From: Rotaria socialis
Lineage: Eukaryota; Rotifera; Eurotatoria; Philodinida; Philodinidae
DNA: 64,000 bases
Assembly (NCBI GenBank): GCA_905331475.1
Contig: CAJNYU010002210.1
Coordinates: 186,564 to 250,563, forward strand
Direction of reading: 5' to 3'
Below the pieces are notes generated by a model. That model made no database searches and had not been told where the DNA came from. It worked only from the letters and a program-made list of their open reading frames with translations. Made by a program: the position numbers and the translations under genes. Shown here in pieces: positions 49,145-60,773 of the stretch (position 1 is the stretch's first letter; each line of letters starts with the position of its first letter).

Positions 49145-49916
49145 TTACAAAAGGGTCCAGTCGAATCCTCCCCTTCGTTGTTTTTGTTTTTATTACAATA
49201 TTCCTTTCATTTACTGACCTACTATATATATAGCGAGAAAGCCTGGAAAGAGCTACATCTTTTGGCATATTTAAATTAAACAATCAAATGTAGCTTCAAG
49301 CGTCAATAATGTTGTAGCATTTATTATTTCGCATACATGTCGGCTTGCATAAATGTTGAATTTTTGAATTTTTTCCAAAATATGTTTCTTGGGAAGCTTT
49401 TAAAAGCCTATATAAATTGAATTCCTTTTTATTTGCTCTTATAGTTTGTCTTATACTGAATATGATCAACGTACATGACGATGTTACATTCCATCAATAT
49501 TGAAATGTTCGACGACTTTTTTATTTGCAAATTATAGCGAATCATCTAAATATTTTCAATATTGATGGAATGTAACATCGTCATGTACGTTGATCATATT
49601 CAGTATAAGACAAACTATAAGAGCAAATAAAGGGGAATTCAATTTATATAGGCTTTTAAAAGCTTCACAAGAAACATATTTTGGAAAAATTTCAAAATTC
49701 GATCTCTTATACAAGCCGACATGTGTGCGAAATAATAAATGCTACAACATTATTGACGCTTGACGCTTCATTTTATTGTTTAATTTAAATATGCCAAAAG
49801 ATGTAGCTCTTTCCAGGCTTTCTCGCTATATATAGAGTAGGTCAGTAAATAAAAGGAATATTGTAATAAAAACAAAAACAACGAAGGGGGAGGGGTTCGA
49901 CTGGACTCTTCTGTAA
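49145..49916. mobile_element. Large, young foldback element (arms about 360 bp)
   Basis: Bases 49145-49504 recur inverted at 49555-49916 with a loop of only about 50 bp, so 94% of the 772-bp element is stem. Arm identity is about 93-95% with small indels. It starts ttacaaaagggtccagtcga and ends with the complement. TA lies at both edges, which would fit a TA-duplicating transposon but is weak evidence. There is no coding capacity beyond short chance frames in the arms. Confidence 0.85.
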
Positions 49917-50379
49917 TTAGGTAATGACATTCGAATCATTATTTGGCATCTAGTGATTTTTATAACGACTCGTATATTCTGATATATAAAAGATATCAAA
50001 CTGAAACGTATCATTCTGGCCTGTTCCGATCAGTTTCCAACATGGTGCTTTTTAGCAACATGTCAAATAATACCTTTGTTTGCTGAACAAAAGAGAGAAA
50101 TGAACTTGAAGCCTGCGAACTACAGCCACGCTGGAGTAGACTCCTAGTCTAGCTATCTATCAGATACATCGAAGATATTCTAAATGATTAGCAACTAAAA
50201 CAATTTAGCAATGATAAAAACCAAGGAGGTCTAATTCAATACCTATTTTACAACTCGAAAGAGCGCCTATAGTATGAACGAAATCAATGAAATTTTCCAT
50301 GAAATATTACAGCAACTATCTCGAATGTATGTCGTGAAACTATAGATGGAACATCGCTTTTTTAAATGCAGATCTCGTA
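49917..50379. other. Non-coding, no gene seen
   Basis: Mixed composition. A small palindrome ggagtagactcctagtctag occurs near 50132. Confidence 0.35.
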
Positions 50380-50760
50380 ATTCCAGGAACTTTTCGATGC
50401 CTGCAGGTCGACTAATCCAACAACGAATTCTATCGGATCCTATAACATCCTACTAACCGAGGAATTTAATTGGATTTTAGATTTCTGAATTATTGACCGA
50501 GGCGACGGGAGAATTTTGAAAAATTATCAAGATTTTATTTAGTGCAAAAAGGTTCTTTAGAGGTTGACTATAGGAGACTTTTTAGCGTATCGAATCCCAG
50601 AGTAGGATACAATCGGATATGTATCGGATTCTGATCCTATGGATCTGAATCTCGGTCTGAAACCTGGAATCCGTCGATTCTAGTGGGTTTTCATAGAAGA
50701 TCCGAGGTAACCCGTTTTCAGATCTGATTGGATCCAGTTATAGGAATGAACGCTCTGGGA
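50380..50760. repeat. GATCCGA-rich interspersed repeat, copy 1
   Basis: Degenerate units such as tcggatcc, agatccgaggtaacccg and gatctgattggatcc recur many times. The phrase agatccgaggtaa(c/t)ccg also occurs at 56855-56875 in the same orientation, so the two regions belong to one family. No open frame is present. Confidence 0.55.
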
Positions 50761-51085
50761 AGGTGTGATCTAAAAATGATTAAAGAGAACAGACATCAAT
50801 ATGAGCGGTTTTTCGTTGCATATTGGTTATTGATACTCAGATTAATGATTCGAAAAATGATTATTTAAATCTAATATAAAAAAAGAACAAGACAAATTTT
50901 GTTTCGAATAAAGCGCATTTTTATTTTACAGAAAAGATAGAATTTCAATAGAAATATTTTCAAAGACAAACAAAACATATTTTCTTGAATAATCTGATTG
51001 TAAAAAAAACATTCGAAACAAAAGAAGATTTACTCTGTCCATCGATTATTCAGGTATTAAACAAAAAAGCAATGTTCTATTAAGA
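50761..51085. other. 3' flank of the GPCR gene
   Basis: AT-rich. No gene is seen. Confidence 0.35.
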
Positions 51086-52281
51086 TTAAAGATCTTGTGT
51101 AATATCTGTTGTTTTTTTAATAAGTAATTGAGAATCTCTAATGTTTATTTGTTTAAGATTTGTTTTTTCTGTTACAGAATTTTGTTTTGATTTCAAATTC
51201 GAATTCTTAATACAAATTGATGGTAAAATAAGTGAAATCATTTCCGAACGAAATTGTTGCGACATAGAACAATACATAACAAATGTAATGAATGATGAAC
51301 TAATTGATGTTAGATCCCAAAAGTCTCCCAAATGTGAATAAAATATAAAAAATTGTTTATCTATTCCGATTGCAATTAATAAAAGACCTTGAGGTAATTC
51401 AACAAAAACAGTACATAATGTTATTAAAACAAGCATTGTTGTTGTTCTCATTTCAACTTTTAAATTTGATGATGAACTTATTGATGAACTATGACGAAGA
51501 CGTTCACGCAATTGACGTGCATGACGAATATTTAAAATTAATAATATACTAAATATTATAAGAATTATAACTGGAGAAATTTTTAAACATATAGCTAGAA
51601 TTCCAAACGAAATTTTTTCTAAACTTCCGCCTGTTGCTGAACTAACCCAATAAACTGTTTCTGTTGAATTTATTGTGTAAACGGTTGGTAACAGCGTATG
51701 AGCTGGTACACAAACAACACTCCATGCTAAATAATTTGGTATCATTAATAAACATATTACAAGTGCAGCACACCAGATAAATATCATTACATGTGTAGCA
51801 TTAACTGTTATTTGTTTTGTTCTTGATATGATTGTATAGCGAATCTAACAAGAAATTTTGTTTTTATCAGTTTTTTTAATATTTTAGATTTTTCTGTCTA
51901 CTTCATAAAAAAAAAACTTACAATAGCAAGAAGACAAGTAAGCCATAAAGCAATTGAGTGAGCTGTTAAACCAATATTGGAATGAAATATTGCAAAACGT
52001 GGCCAAAATTGTGATTGACCAACAAATGGATTGGGATCATGAAGAATATAAAAATAAAATGAATAAATATTAAATGATATTAATACAATTGTATCGAAAA
52101 ATGCAACATGTTGAAGAATTAAATTTGTTGGAGTTTGAAAATTTTTTCGGTTCAATATTGTTATTGTTACAATACTTGTTAATATGCCGAATATTGTTAA
52201 TGGAAATACGATTCTTCCATGTATTTGAGCATAATATTCACTGAATTCAACAAGAAGACTTCGAGATGAATTTGAAAACAT
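51086..52281 (-). CDS. Rhodopsin-class G-protein-coupled receptor, peptide-receptor-like
   Basis: Two exons, 51922-52281 and 51086-51844, with a 77-bp phase-0 intron give 372 residues. The N-terminus has NSS, a likely glycosylation site. Seven hydrophobic segments are visible: TM1 FPLTIFGILTSIVTITIL, TM2 ILQHVAFFDTIVLISF, TM3 IALWLTCLLAI, TM4 FIWCAALVICLLMIP, TM5 LKISPVIILIIFSILLILNI, TM6 TTMLVLITLCTVFVELPQG and TM7 TSISSSFITFVMYCSMS. The DRY motif at the end of TM3 reads IRY, and the intron falls exactly before it (LLAI|IRY). TM7 has a weak NPxxY counterpart (FITFVMY). The WLTCLLAIxRY pattern and TM6 ELPQG are typical of invertebrate FMRFamide/myosuppressin-type and sex-peptide-like receptors; the ligand is not predictable. 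Confidence 0.85.
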
Positions 52282-55200
52282 CGCTAATTTATTGAAAATT
52301 GTACACTAGAATGAATAATTATACAAAATTATATTATTTTAATTTTATTGAAAAAATCTTTATTATTCAACAAAATAAGAAATAATTTTTCATCCGTAAC
52401 TTGAGGTATAAATTATTTTCTTCTTACCGGAGATAGTTTTTTCTCTTTATATTAGTAGGCTCTCCATTGACAATTCTATTTTTCTTCTTATCTATTTGAC
52501 ACGAAAATACTTGTCTATTATTTCATCTATTAGAACTTTCTGTCTCTATAAATAATCGAAACATATAAATAACATTTATTAGGTTAAAATGATTCAAAAT
52601 AAATGATTCCTAAACGGTATAGAGAACAGTAGCTTTTTATCGAAGATGAAGAAAAAAAGAGTAGAAGGAAACACAGGAAGAAATATAGATATTCGTATAT
52701 TCCTATTTTTCAGAGAGGCTTTCAGAAAAAAACTTTTGATGCGTTTTGTCTTCAGGCTATAAGCCACGCATCGAATCAATCATTATATTCATTATCGATC
52801 AAATCAAAAACTATTACCGAAATGAGAAAATAGCCCGATGCCTCGTTTTTTTCTCTCTTTCAGTTTAGTCGTTTTTGATAGAAGATCGACTAATTTTAAA
52901 TATATTTGTATTTTCTTTCAACAGCATAAAAGAAAAGTTGTTTTTGTGACAATAAACATGTTCCAGAAATTGAACTTATTGTCATTAATAATATTATATG
53001 AACAAGTTTTTTCTATTTTTTTAAGAACACAATAATTAAGTAAATACTAAATATGGAGTACATCAATATTTCCTATTTTGACAACTAAAAACCTAGATCT
53101 AATCTAAAATAGTTTGAATGCAGCAATTTAATTGTTTAATCGAATCACAATCAATAACAATAAATTGCTCGTTTAGCTATTTTAATAAAAATAAAGATTA
53201 CTCCTTTCTTTTGATCACGTTCAAAGTCTTATATTTTATTATAATTAAATAATATTTTAAATTTTAATAGAAATTTTCACATACATCGTTTTAAGATAAT
53301 TATTTATTTAGAATTAATTTTTGTTTCAAAATATTTAAAAAAATTCGTGTGATTCATTTTATTTATTAAATTGAAAAGGCAAGACTTTTCATTCAGAAAA
53401 ACGTAATAGATGATTATTCATTTTTTTGCAGATAGATCTTTATTGTTCTATTTGAATGATTTTATTTTCATTTTTCAATATGGAAAGCTTAGAGCTACTC
53501 AAATTAAACTAATAGATTAATTATTTTCAGAAGGATTTTCATTAAATAAATAATTATTATTTACATATTCTGTTTTTTTTATTGAAATTATCAAAAATTT
53601 TAAAAAATTCTATTATACAAATCAGTGAAGATTCGATTATCTTCTAGATGTTAATATAATACTTGTACAGGATGATAATTCTCATCGGATCTATCAATGA
53701 AAAACAAAACAAACAAATAATTTTCTTCGTTATTAACAAAAATCGAGCGGCACTTTACTCAATTTTTTTTATTTTCCAACAATCTGAACAAAGTGAACAG
53801 AAATCTTATTTCTTGAAATAGTTTTAATGAAAAGTTGTAATGAAACAATTTATAAAAATGCTTTCACAAGTATTTAAAAAAAACTCTATATTTTTTCTAA
53901 TAAAAATATGCGTAATAAAATTAAAAATAATAATTGAATAAAGATTTTCTTTGATATTTTCTTTGGATTAATTGAAGATAATCACAGTTTTTATATATTG
54001 TTGGAGACGTTCTTTATTTTGTTTTTACAGAAATATTTGTTTATCTGATTAAGTAATAAAAAGATTGTTTCTTTTGGAGGTTTTGTCTTCTTATTGATAT
54101 TCATCTGTCTCCCGAGAAAACCTCTCATAGTCGTTCAATAATTGAAGTTTATTAGAAGAGAAAAAGAAAAATAGGTACCTGTGACAAACCTACGGTAGAA
54201 CAATTCTAGAAGATTTATTAATGTTGTGTTTAGATTATTTATCATAGATAGATGAACATTTTATTTTATCTATTATTTTCTCAATGTGACATCTACTTGT
54301 AATTTTTTTCGTATGTTTAGATATTTCCCAGAGAGAATAGAAAAATTAGTCATGAGAAAATGTTTCTCTTGTGTAAAATTAGAAATTTTTCAATAAAAAT
54401 ATTTCATTCGAGTTGTCGATAAGAGAATCTTCTCAATCAGGCAAAATTAAACTTCAAGGTCAATTGAAAATACATAGATTTTTATTAGATCGATTCAACT
54501 TATTCTACGTCGATTGCTATCAGAAAATCTCAAAATAACTAATAGATCTATATGTTCTATGATGATTATTACAAATATTAAAATTGGTCTATTCTTATTA
54601 TTTCTCATTAGAAATGTTTAATAAAGTAGTAAAGTATTAAAAAAACATTTGTTTTAGTTCTAATAATTGACTAGATGTGAAAATTGAAAATTAGAAAATT
54701 TTCCAATAAAACAACAAATTTGATTTACTTCTCTTATCAAACTTATTTGAGAAAATGAACTAAAATTTCTTTTATTAACATCGGAAGATCAATTTTCAAA
54801 AGATGAATACCAAGGTTTTTTAATCGGATATATTATTATTACTGAAAGCGGACAAAGAATTTTTTTCTGTCATGGATATATGACATTGATCTTTGAAAAC
54901 TTGATCCATACATAGAAGATACATTCAAATTGTGAACATTTTTTCAAATGTAATATTGAAAACTCTCCATGACTATTTGAAGTGAATAATTTATGAGCAA
55001 AATTCTCTGTCCTAATATTATTTTCACGCATGAACTTCATTAAAAAATCAATTTTTATTTCACACTATCAACAAATGATTTTCATTTTTTTCTCTCGTGA
55101 CCAATTTCAGTTTTCTATTGAGGAAAATAAATCTATATTAAATTGAGATTTCAATAGGTATCTGAAGTATTCTTTTGGCTTCTAATGACTATTTATTGTT

Positions 55201-55365
55201 TTTTAATATTTCAAAAAAGCTTGTTAGCACAGCCCCTTTGAGGCTAAAATGTGGAACTCACATATATCCCTTAGGCGTACTAAAGTAATTCAGAATAGTT
55301 CATCTGAAAAATCTACCTTGCTTTCCAAAACCTATAATTAGCTCATCGCCTATTTGCTTGAGGAT
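52282..55365. other. Gene-free AT-rich block
   Basis: More than 3 kb of very AT-rich DNA upstream of the GPCR gene. Several short open frames exist but none has coding character. A pyrimidine-rich region near 52440-52530 may belong to the GPCR promoter. Confidence 0.45.
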
Positions 55366-56150
55366 TAGACAAATATTTGATTGGTGACATAAATGCTCGT
55401 TTCAAGCGGAAAAATGACGTTCAGGTCAAAAATTCTTAAAAACTAAAGTTACAATACACACACTAAACAAAAAAAAACAGTAACGAAAATATCCCGTCCC
55501 CCCAATAACGTCAAATAACTGTAAAAATGAATTTACAGCGGAAAAATGAAAAACTCAATGGGAAAAATAGTTTGCATAAATGAAACATAATTTTTCCTAT
55601 AGAAAAAAATGCGTTCGTATGTAATCGAAATGAACGTACAGGTATTCGCGATAAGAGAAAAAGGAGTTGGCACGGTACTAAGGATGTTGAGAAAGTTTAC
55701 AGTCGGTTAGATTTTGGTTGACTTTGGTTAAAACAATGATGGGTAAATTTGCATGAAGATGGGACGCCGAAAATCATTTACGATATGAGGGAAAGCTTTC
55801 ATATTTTTGTGGTGATGCATGACGAATTTCAAAGAGCTGATAAGAAATTTGGTTTCAATGAATCATTGGGAAAGAAGGAATGTGAAGAATAAAAATGAAA
55901 ATGAAAACTACTCATATTTGGTGTTTGTAAAGCTCTGCGTAGCATGGAATATGTTGTATATGCACGGATATCTTGTCTGAACATTGACGACAAAAGTACT
56001 CGATATAAATTTCGTGTACACACGCTGACTTATACTTACATAGTTTGTCTTCTGTTATAGACAGAGAGGGGAAAAGAATTCATTTTTGACCTGAACGTCA
56101 TTTTTCCGCTTGAAATGACCATTTATCTCACCGATCGATTTTTTGTCTAT
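55366..56150. mobile_element. Terminal-inverted-repeat element, about 785 bp
   Basis: Bases 55366-55431 (tagacaaatatttgattggt ... gacgttcaggtcaaaaattc) match the complement of 56077-56150 (gaattcatttttgacctgaa ... cgattttttgtcta) at about 85%. The innermost 40 bases (caagcggaaaaatgacgttc and neighbours) are almost perfect. The interior has a run of CpG and short frames but no transposase. The target duplication is not clear, so I cannot assign a superfamily. Confidence 0.7.
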
Positions 56151-56696
56151 TGCTGATTTGCTTATGTCTGTAATGGAGTATTAATTGTGTTAGTTCGTAT
56201 ATTTCACAATGGCAGATACTAGTTACTATGGTCTGTAATGGGCAAATATTGCTTTTTCGTGTAGTCTACAATTTAAAAAGAAACAAATAGCAACCTAATT
56301 AGTGAAGCTCCTAATTCGCACAATTTTAAACTCATTAATGTCTGTAATAGGGAGTGGGTGGGGAGTCGCAAAAATCTCGCTTTTAAACTTACACTCACCA
56401 TTTTCTTCGAAAATATATGTGAATTCCACAAAAAATATATATTTCGAGAACTATTATAAAATGTTTTCTCATGTAAAATAATATTTTTGAGAATTGAAAA
56501 TTTTTTAAAATTGATTAACTTTTTCTTAAGTTCTATTCGAAAATTTCAGTCTTCAATTTTTGTATTTAAGTCAATAGTATTAGACATGGATTTAGATGAT
56601 CAGCAAAATAGATGGTGTGATCAGTAAGAAAAAATATTATAAAATCTGTTGATTGAATGAATGATCAGTTATATATTAAAGAACCAGTAAACTATC
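56151..56696. other. Non-coding, no gene seen
   Basis: AT-rich with a short patch of ggagtgggtggggagtcg at 56351-56368. Confidence 0.35.
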
Positions 56697-58014
56697 CCAG
56701 GTCGAACCTTCCCAACAGGATCCGATGCTTTCCCAACTGTCGGCATCCGGTCGGTTCCGACTGTCGGAAACCATCATTATCCATTGATTTCCGACGATTC
56801 CCGCCGTCGGATTTCATTGGATTTCGAGAACAGGATCTGATTGCATCCGGCTATAAGATCCGAGGTAATCCGATGACTTCCGATCATAGGACCCACCGAA
56901 ATCCGATGGTATGAAAGCATTAGTATATATTTCACTTATTATACTTGTAATGCTGCCTGTTTTAATGTATTTTATTCTTCTTTATTTTATTTTATTCATT
57001 TTATACTTGTTTTTATTTTATTTTATTTTATATTTATTTTATTTTATTTTAACTTAATTTTTATTTATTTTGTTTTATTTTATTCTTATTGGAATAATTT
57101 TTTAAAATTTTATTGTATTAATTTTCCTTTCATACAACTTCTTTGCACTCTATTCACAGCGCCCTCGACATCACACACTGTAGTATGGAAATTACTCCAA
57201 TCAGTATATAAATGAAATCAAATAGTGAGTCCGCCTATTTTTATTCTTTGTTTTAGATTTTAGTACGACATGAAATATCCCAAAACAGCGATTAGAGCAA
57301 GTTTGTTTTATTTTTAAAATTATTTAAATTCTAGTTTTTATTCTTTAATTTTGTTAATTTTTTTTACTTTATTTTAATTTTACTGTAATTCAATTTAGTG
57401 TATCCTATTTTATTTCAATTATTTTATTTTTATTATATTTTTTTTCAATTTTATCTTAGATTGTATACATCATGAACTCCATAAATTGTGAGTAGACAAT
57501 GTTTGTTTGATTTTTAATTTTATTCTTTTTTAAATTTTTTTATTAATTTATAGTTTATTTAATATTTTTTAAATTTACTTTATTTTACTGTTATTGAGTT
57601 TGTTTTATTCTATTTTATTTATTTTAATTTTGTTTTATTGTTTTTTATTTTATTTTGTGTAATCTAGTTGTAACTTGTTTTATCTTTTTATTTTTGTAAT
57701 TTATTTTATTTTTTTTATTGTAATGTATTTTTTGTATTTAATTTTATTGAAATTTAATAAAGATAAATATTAAATATATTTAATTAGTTTGAAGCCAATT
57801 GCAGGCGAGCAAGGGAGTGTGTGAGGAGGGGGGGTGTGATATATAATATTGAGATAGAAATTTACAGGTTTGCTTGGTTCTCCGACGTTTTCCGACGTTC
57901 GGCCGTAATGTCGGAAATCATCGGATCCATTCCCCTACAACTTCCTATCGGAATCCAATACCAAGGAATCCAACTCTCTCCGGCAGGATCTAACTCTTGG
58001 AATACTCAACCTGG
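56697..58014. mobile_element. Composite repeat with CCCAGGT ends and T-rich core
   Basis: It opens cccaggtcgaaccttccc and closes atactcaacctggg; the outer seven to ten bases are complementary. Flanking triplets are tat on both sides, perhaps a 3-bp target duplication. Both ends (56697-56915 and 57870-58014) are rich in CCGATGATTTCCGAC-like words, partly inverted relative to each other. The core (about 56930-57780) is almost all TTTTA/TTTAT repeats, broken by two short ordinary stretches. Two short frames in the ends have no motif. It may be one DNA transposon relic or two related repeats around a simple-sequence expansion. Confidence 0.5.
56960..57780. repeat. Degenerate (TTTTA)n low-complexity tract
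   Basis: tttattttattttattttat-type units cover most of this span, with T on the plus strand far exceeding A. Confidence 0.85.
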
Positions 58015-58570
58015 GTATTTCACAAGCATTTTCATAATGTTAGGATGTGAGATCAGCCTGATTGAAGTTCGCAACTGGTAAGGTTTCTGCAAACTGCAAC
58101 CGAGTAGTAGCTATCGCTTCATACCTTCCTTGCCTTCAAGCGTTTGATCATTCCTATTATGTCTTTTTTCTTTTCTCCTCTTCCTTTTTTTATGACTTGT
58201 GAGTACACAAATTTTAAAATAAACAAAATGAAAACAATCCCACTCTCCTTCAAAATATACACTCCATGTTACCATTATATTTTCAAGAAATTATACTAGT
58301 GACGACTCACGACAAGACCATCTCTATTTGGACGTTTCGGTATCACAGTGAAGTGGGAGTGAGGCTATGACTGGAATTTTGCATGCACGTAGCATAATTT
58401 AAGGAGCTTCATACTACATTCGCATCGGAATTCCCTACCAATACTACCACAATCAAAATAAATAGCACACCGGACCATTTTGTTGTAAAGGCATTTTCAA
58501 AGCTTTTGTAGTCTGCACGAAACCTTTTGTAATTCCATATTATATTGTTTCTTTCAGTGTCCCCATAGCT
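58015..58570. other. Non-coding, no gene seen
   Basis: Mixed composition, no repeat ends or coding frames recognised. Confidence 0.35.
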
Positions 58571-58884
58571 TCAACAAAGTAATGGAGTAAACTTTAAAAA
58601 CACTGTAGCAGCACTGACGTGAGAGAGGTATTCATATTGTAGAGTATCAACCGTCAATCTCAGAATCATGCATATAGCCAAAATTAGACTCTCACTCATT
58701 GCCTCGAAGATTTGTGAAACTATTTGATCAGTGACAAAAACTGACGATCCGACCAAATAATACTGCTGACTTTGAAACAGGTTAAATGAAATTTCATCAG
58801 AAAAATGATCGAGACTGGAAAAAATGGCTTGGATAGATGAGAGCAACCTCTCAAGATAAACAGGGTAACGATTTGGATGAAAAT
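58571..58884 (-). pseudogene. Protein-like open frame, family not recognised
   Basis: An open frame of about 105 codons reads HFHPNRYPVYLERLLSSIQA, then FSSLDHFSDEISFNLFQSQQ, then a hydrophobic helix-rich part (SESLILAICMILRLTV) to a stop. The composition is that of a folded protein and differs from the Lys/Ile/Asn bias of chance frames here. Downstream, another frame continues VEAMGTLKETI, hinting at a break. There is no start codon at the beginning. It is probably an exon or dead fragment of a host gene. Confidence 0.3.
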
Positions 58885-59428
58885 GTTATATATTTATATT
58901 GCATCTTACTTAAAAAAGGTTTCTTTAATAATTATTGTAACGATTTTAGATAGAAGAGATGTCTGTGTTGATGGTACTACACTTTATTTAACTCTTCAAA
59001 TCATAAATCGCCCGATTACATATAAAACACACGGTTAAATACTCAACCATTTGAGATAACGAAGGAGAATGAGAGATAAAGACAAATATCAAGGACAGAA
59101 AGATAAAGGCAATATATGTGATGAGAAGAAATGGCACCATAAGGCCAAATACCGTGCACAGGCCACACTCGAACGGAAGCGTTACACTCCCGCGTGGAAT
59201 TTAGACGCTCTCCGCATTTATCGTTACAATTATGAAATGATCGATTATTTGTGATTATTGAAGAAAATATGTTTACATGAAATGAATGCTTGTAATTGCA
59301 CGTAGATCGGAGGCTCTTGGTGGAAAAATCAAAACCATTCAGAATAATGCTCGTTTCTATACGGAAAAGCATCATAAAGAATATTTTCATCATGTAGCGT
59401 GTGAGATGAATTTTGCGTTTCTATCCTT
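58885..59428. other. Non-coding, no gene seen
   Basis: Two overlapping open frames on opposite strands (59043-59393 and 59069-59492) have no motif. A stretch near 59150-59215 is richer in CpG. Confidence 0.35.
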
Positions 59429-59699
59429 CCCAGGTCCAAGAAAACGGTGCGTAAATGGCCGTAAAAAACGTAAAAACGGTACAAAATGTTGAAAAACGAC
59501 GCCGTTTTCCGTCAACTCGGAAAACGACGAATATACTGTTAAAAACGATGGCCGCTTTCTAGCGGAAAAAAACGGTCCTTAAAACGAGCTGACGGATTAC
59601 GGCGAAATAAGGTGAAAATTAACACCTTATTATACCACTTTATTGCCGTTTCAGGTCTGTTAAGATGACCGTTCCGGCGGTCGGAATGATTGTCCTGGG
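59429..59699. mobile_element. Short element with CCCAGG ends and AAAACGG-rich body
   Basis: Opens cccaggtccaag and closes gattgtcctggg, so the ends resemble those of the composite element at 56697-58014. The body repeats AAAACGG/AAAACGAC units (cgtaaaaacggtacaaaatg, ggaaaacgacg) and contains ccgctttctagcgg. No clear target duplication. The class is unknown. Confidence 0.45.
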
Positions 59700-60243
59700 T
59701 TCTTGAATGAGCGTGCACTTGAGAAAAAAACTTCAAACAACAATGATTCATGCTGTAACATCAATTTTTCGTGTGGCATGGAAGAATTCGCTTTTTCTTG
59801 CATTTCTTTTCCGAAATAATTTCTCAGCTGGGTGACATTATATTGTTTGAAATGAGCATTTATGTCAATGATAGCTTATTTTGTTCACTACTGGACCTTT
59901 TAATGGAGTGGCAAGTCTTTGAAATAGCAGTTCAATAGTTAAGAAAGACTCTACAGAGAGGGTTGTAAGCTTTTTTCATCAAATTGACTTTTTAAAAACA
60001 TTCTGACAGGTATCGTATGCAAATTGAATTATAAATGTGCTATTTTTATTCGTTTTATTATTGAAGGTACTGTTGTTTCTTTATTAATGTTTTAAGAAAA
60101 ACGTTACTAAGCGACCTAAATATACGCTGTATTATATTAAAAAATAAGAAAAATTTATTTGAGAGCATTATAATTATAAGTGGCAGTAAATAGATCTAGC
60201 TAAGGCACACATAAGTTTTTCGTAGTTAGATAAACTTAGAAAA
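59700..60243. other. Non-coding 3' flank
   Basis: AT-rich DNA downstream of the small cysteine-rich gene. Nothing else is seen. Confidence 0.35.
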
Positions 60244-60531
60244 TCAATTAGTCTTGCCCAGTAATGAAGCGATCATTGCAACGACAAGAATAATCATTGC
60301 CGATGGCTTAACCAAGGCAATACCATTGCATACTGCTATAATCGAGCTGGCACTTCCACAACCCGAGACATAAGTAGACTGACAATAAGAAGTAGTACAG
60401 CTAGAGCAAGACACGCTAGAAGTTCCTCCAACACCCGAGGAACATGTACAAGCACAAGTACCACTACGAATTGGAACCACGAATATTCCAAGAAGAATGA
60501 CTATTGTTAGCAATATTGGCAGCTGCTTCAT
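60244..60531 (-). CDS. Small secreted or surface cysteine-rich protein
   Basis: One exon of 95 codons from the ATG at 60531. Residues 1-23 (KQLPILLTIVILLGIFVVPI) form a clear signal peptide with cleavage likely near RSGTCA. The mature part has nine cysteines in a Ser/Gly/Thr-rich context (CACTC, CSSC, C, C and C). Residues about 75-92 (SAMIILVVAMIASLLG) form a hydrophobic C-terminal helix close to the end, which suggests either a membrane anchor or a GPI-attachment signal. No family is recognised. Such short Cys-rich surface proteins are common in invertebrates as antimicrobial or adhesion peptides; a function is not claimed. The telomere-like palindrome (copy 3) begins 187 bases upstream. 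Confidence 0.6.
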   Translation of the reverse strand: MKQLPILLTIVILLGIFVVPIRSGTCACTCSSGVGGTSSVSCSSCTTSYCQSTYVSGCGSASSIIAVCNGIALVKPSAMIILVVAMIASLLGKTN

Positions 60532-60717
60532 CTAAACATTCGTTTGCTACTCCTTATTGGATCTTAAAAGTTTAACATCGCTTACTTCTTCAATTTCTGT
60601 ATGTAGATAATATTATAAGCAATAATTTCGATATCTCAATCGTTTTCTTACACCTTCTATACGCTTTTTCTTGGTCACAGTGAAAATTTACTCTACGTCT
60701 GCTATATTTATAGTCCA

Positions 60718-60773
60718 GGGTGTGGGTGTGGGTGTGTAGATTCGCGTATGTCCGCATTTCCTCACACCCACAA
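60718..60773. repeat. Telomere-like GGGTGT palindrome, copy 3
   Basis: gggtgtgggtgtgggtgtg (60718-60736) is three perfect GGGTGT units, followed by tagattcgcg and, inverted, cctcacacccacaac (60760-60774). It shares gtgtgggtgtgtagat with copy 2. Confidence 0.75.

Noticed and set aside
49038-49283. 81-codon minus-strand frame and its mirror at 49826-50014
   Set aside because: Both lie in the arms of the large foldback element and share sequence only because the arms are inverted copies.
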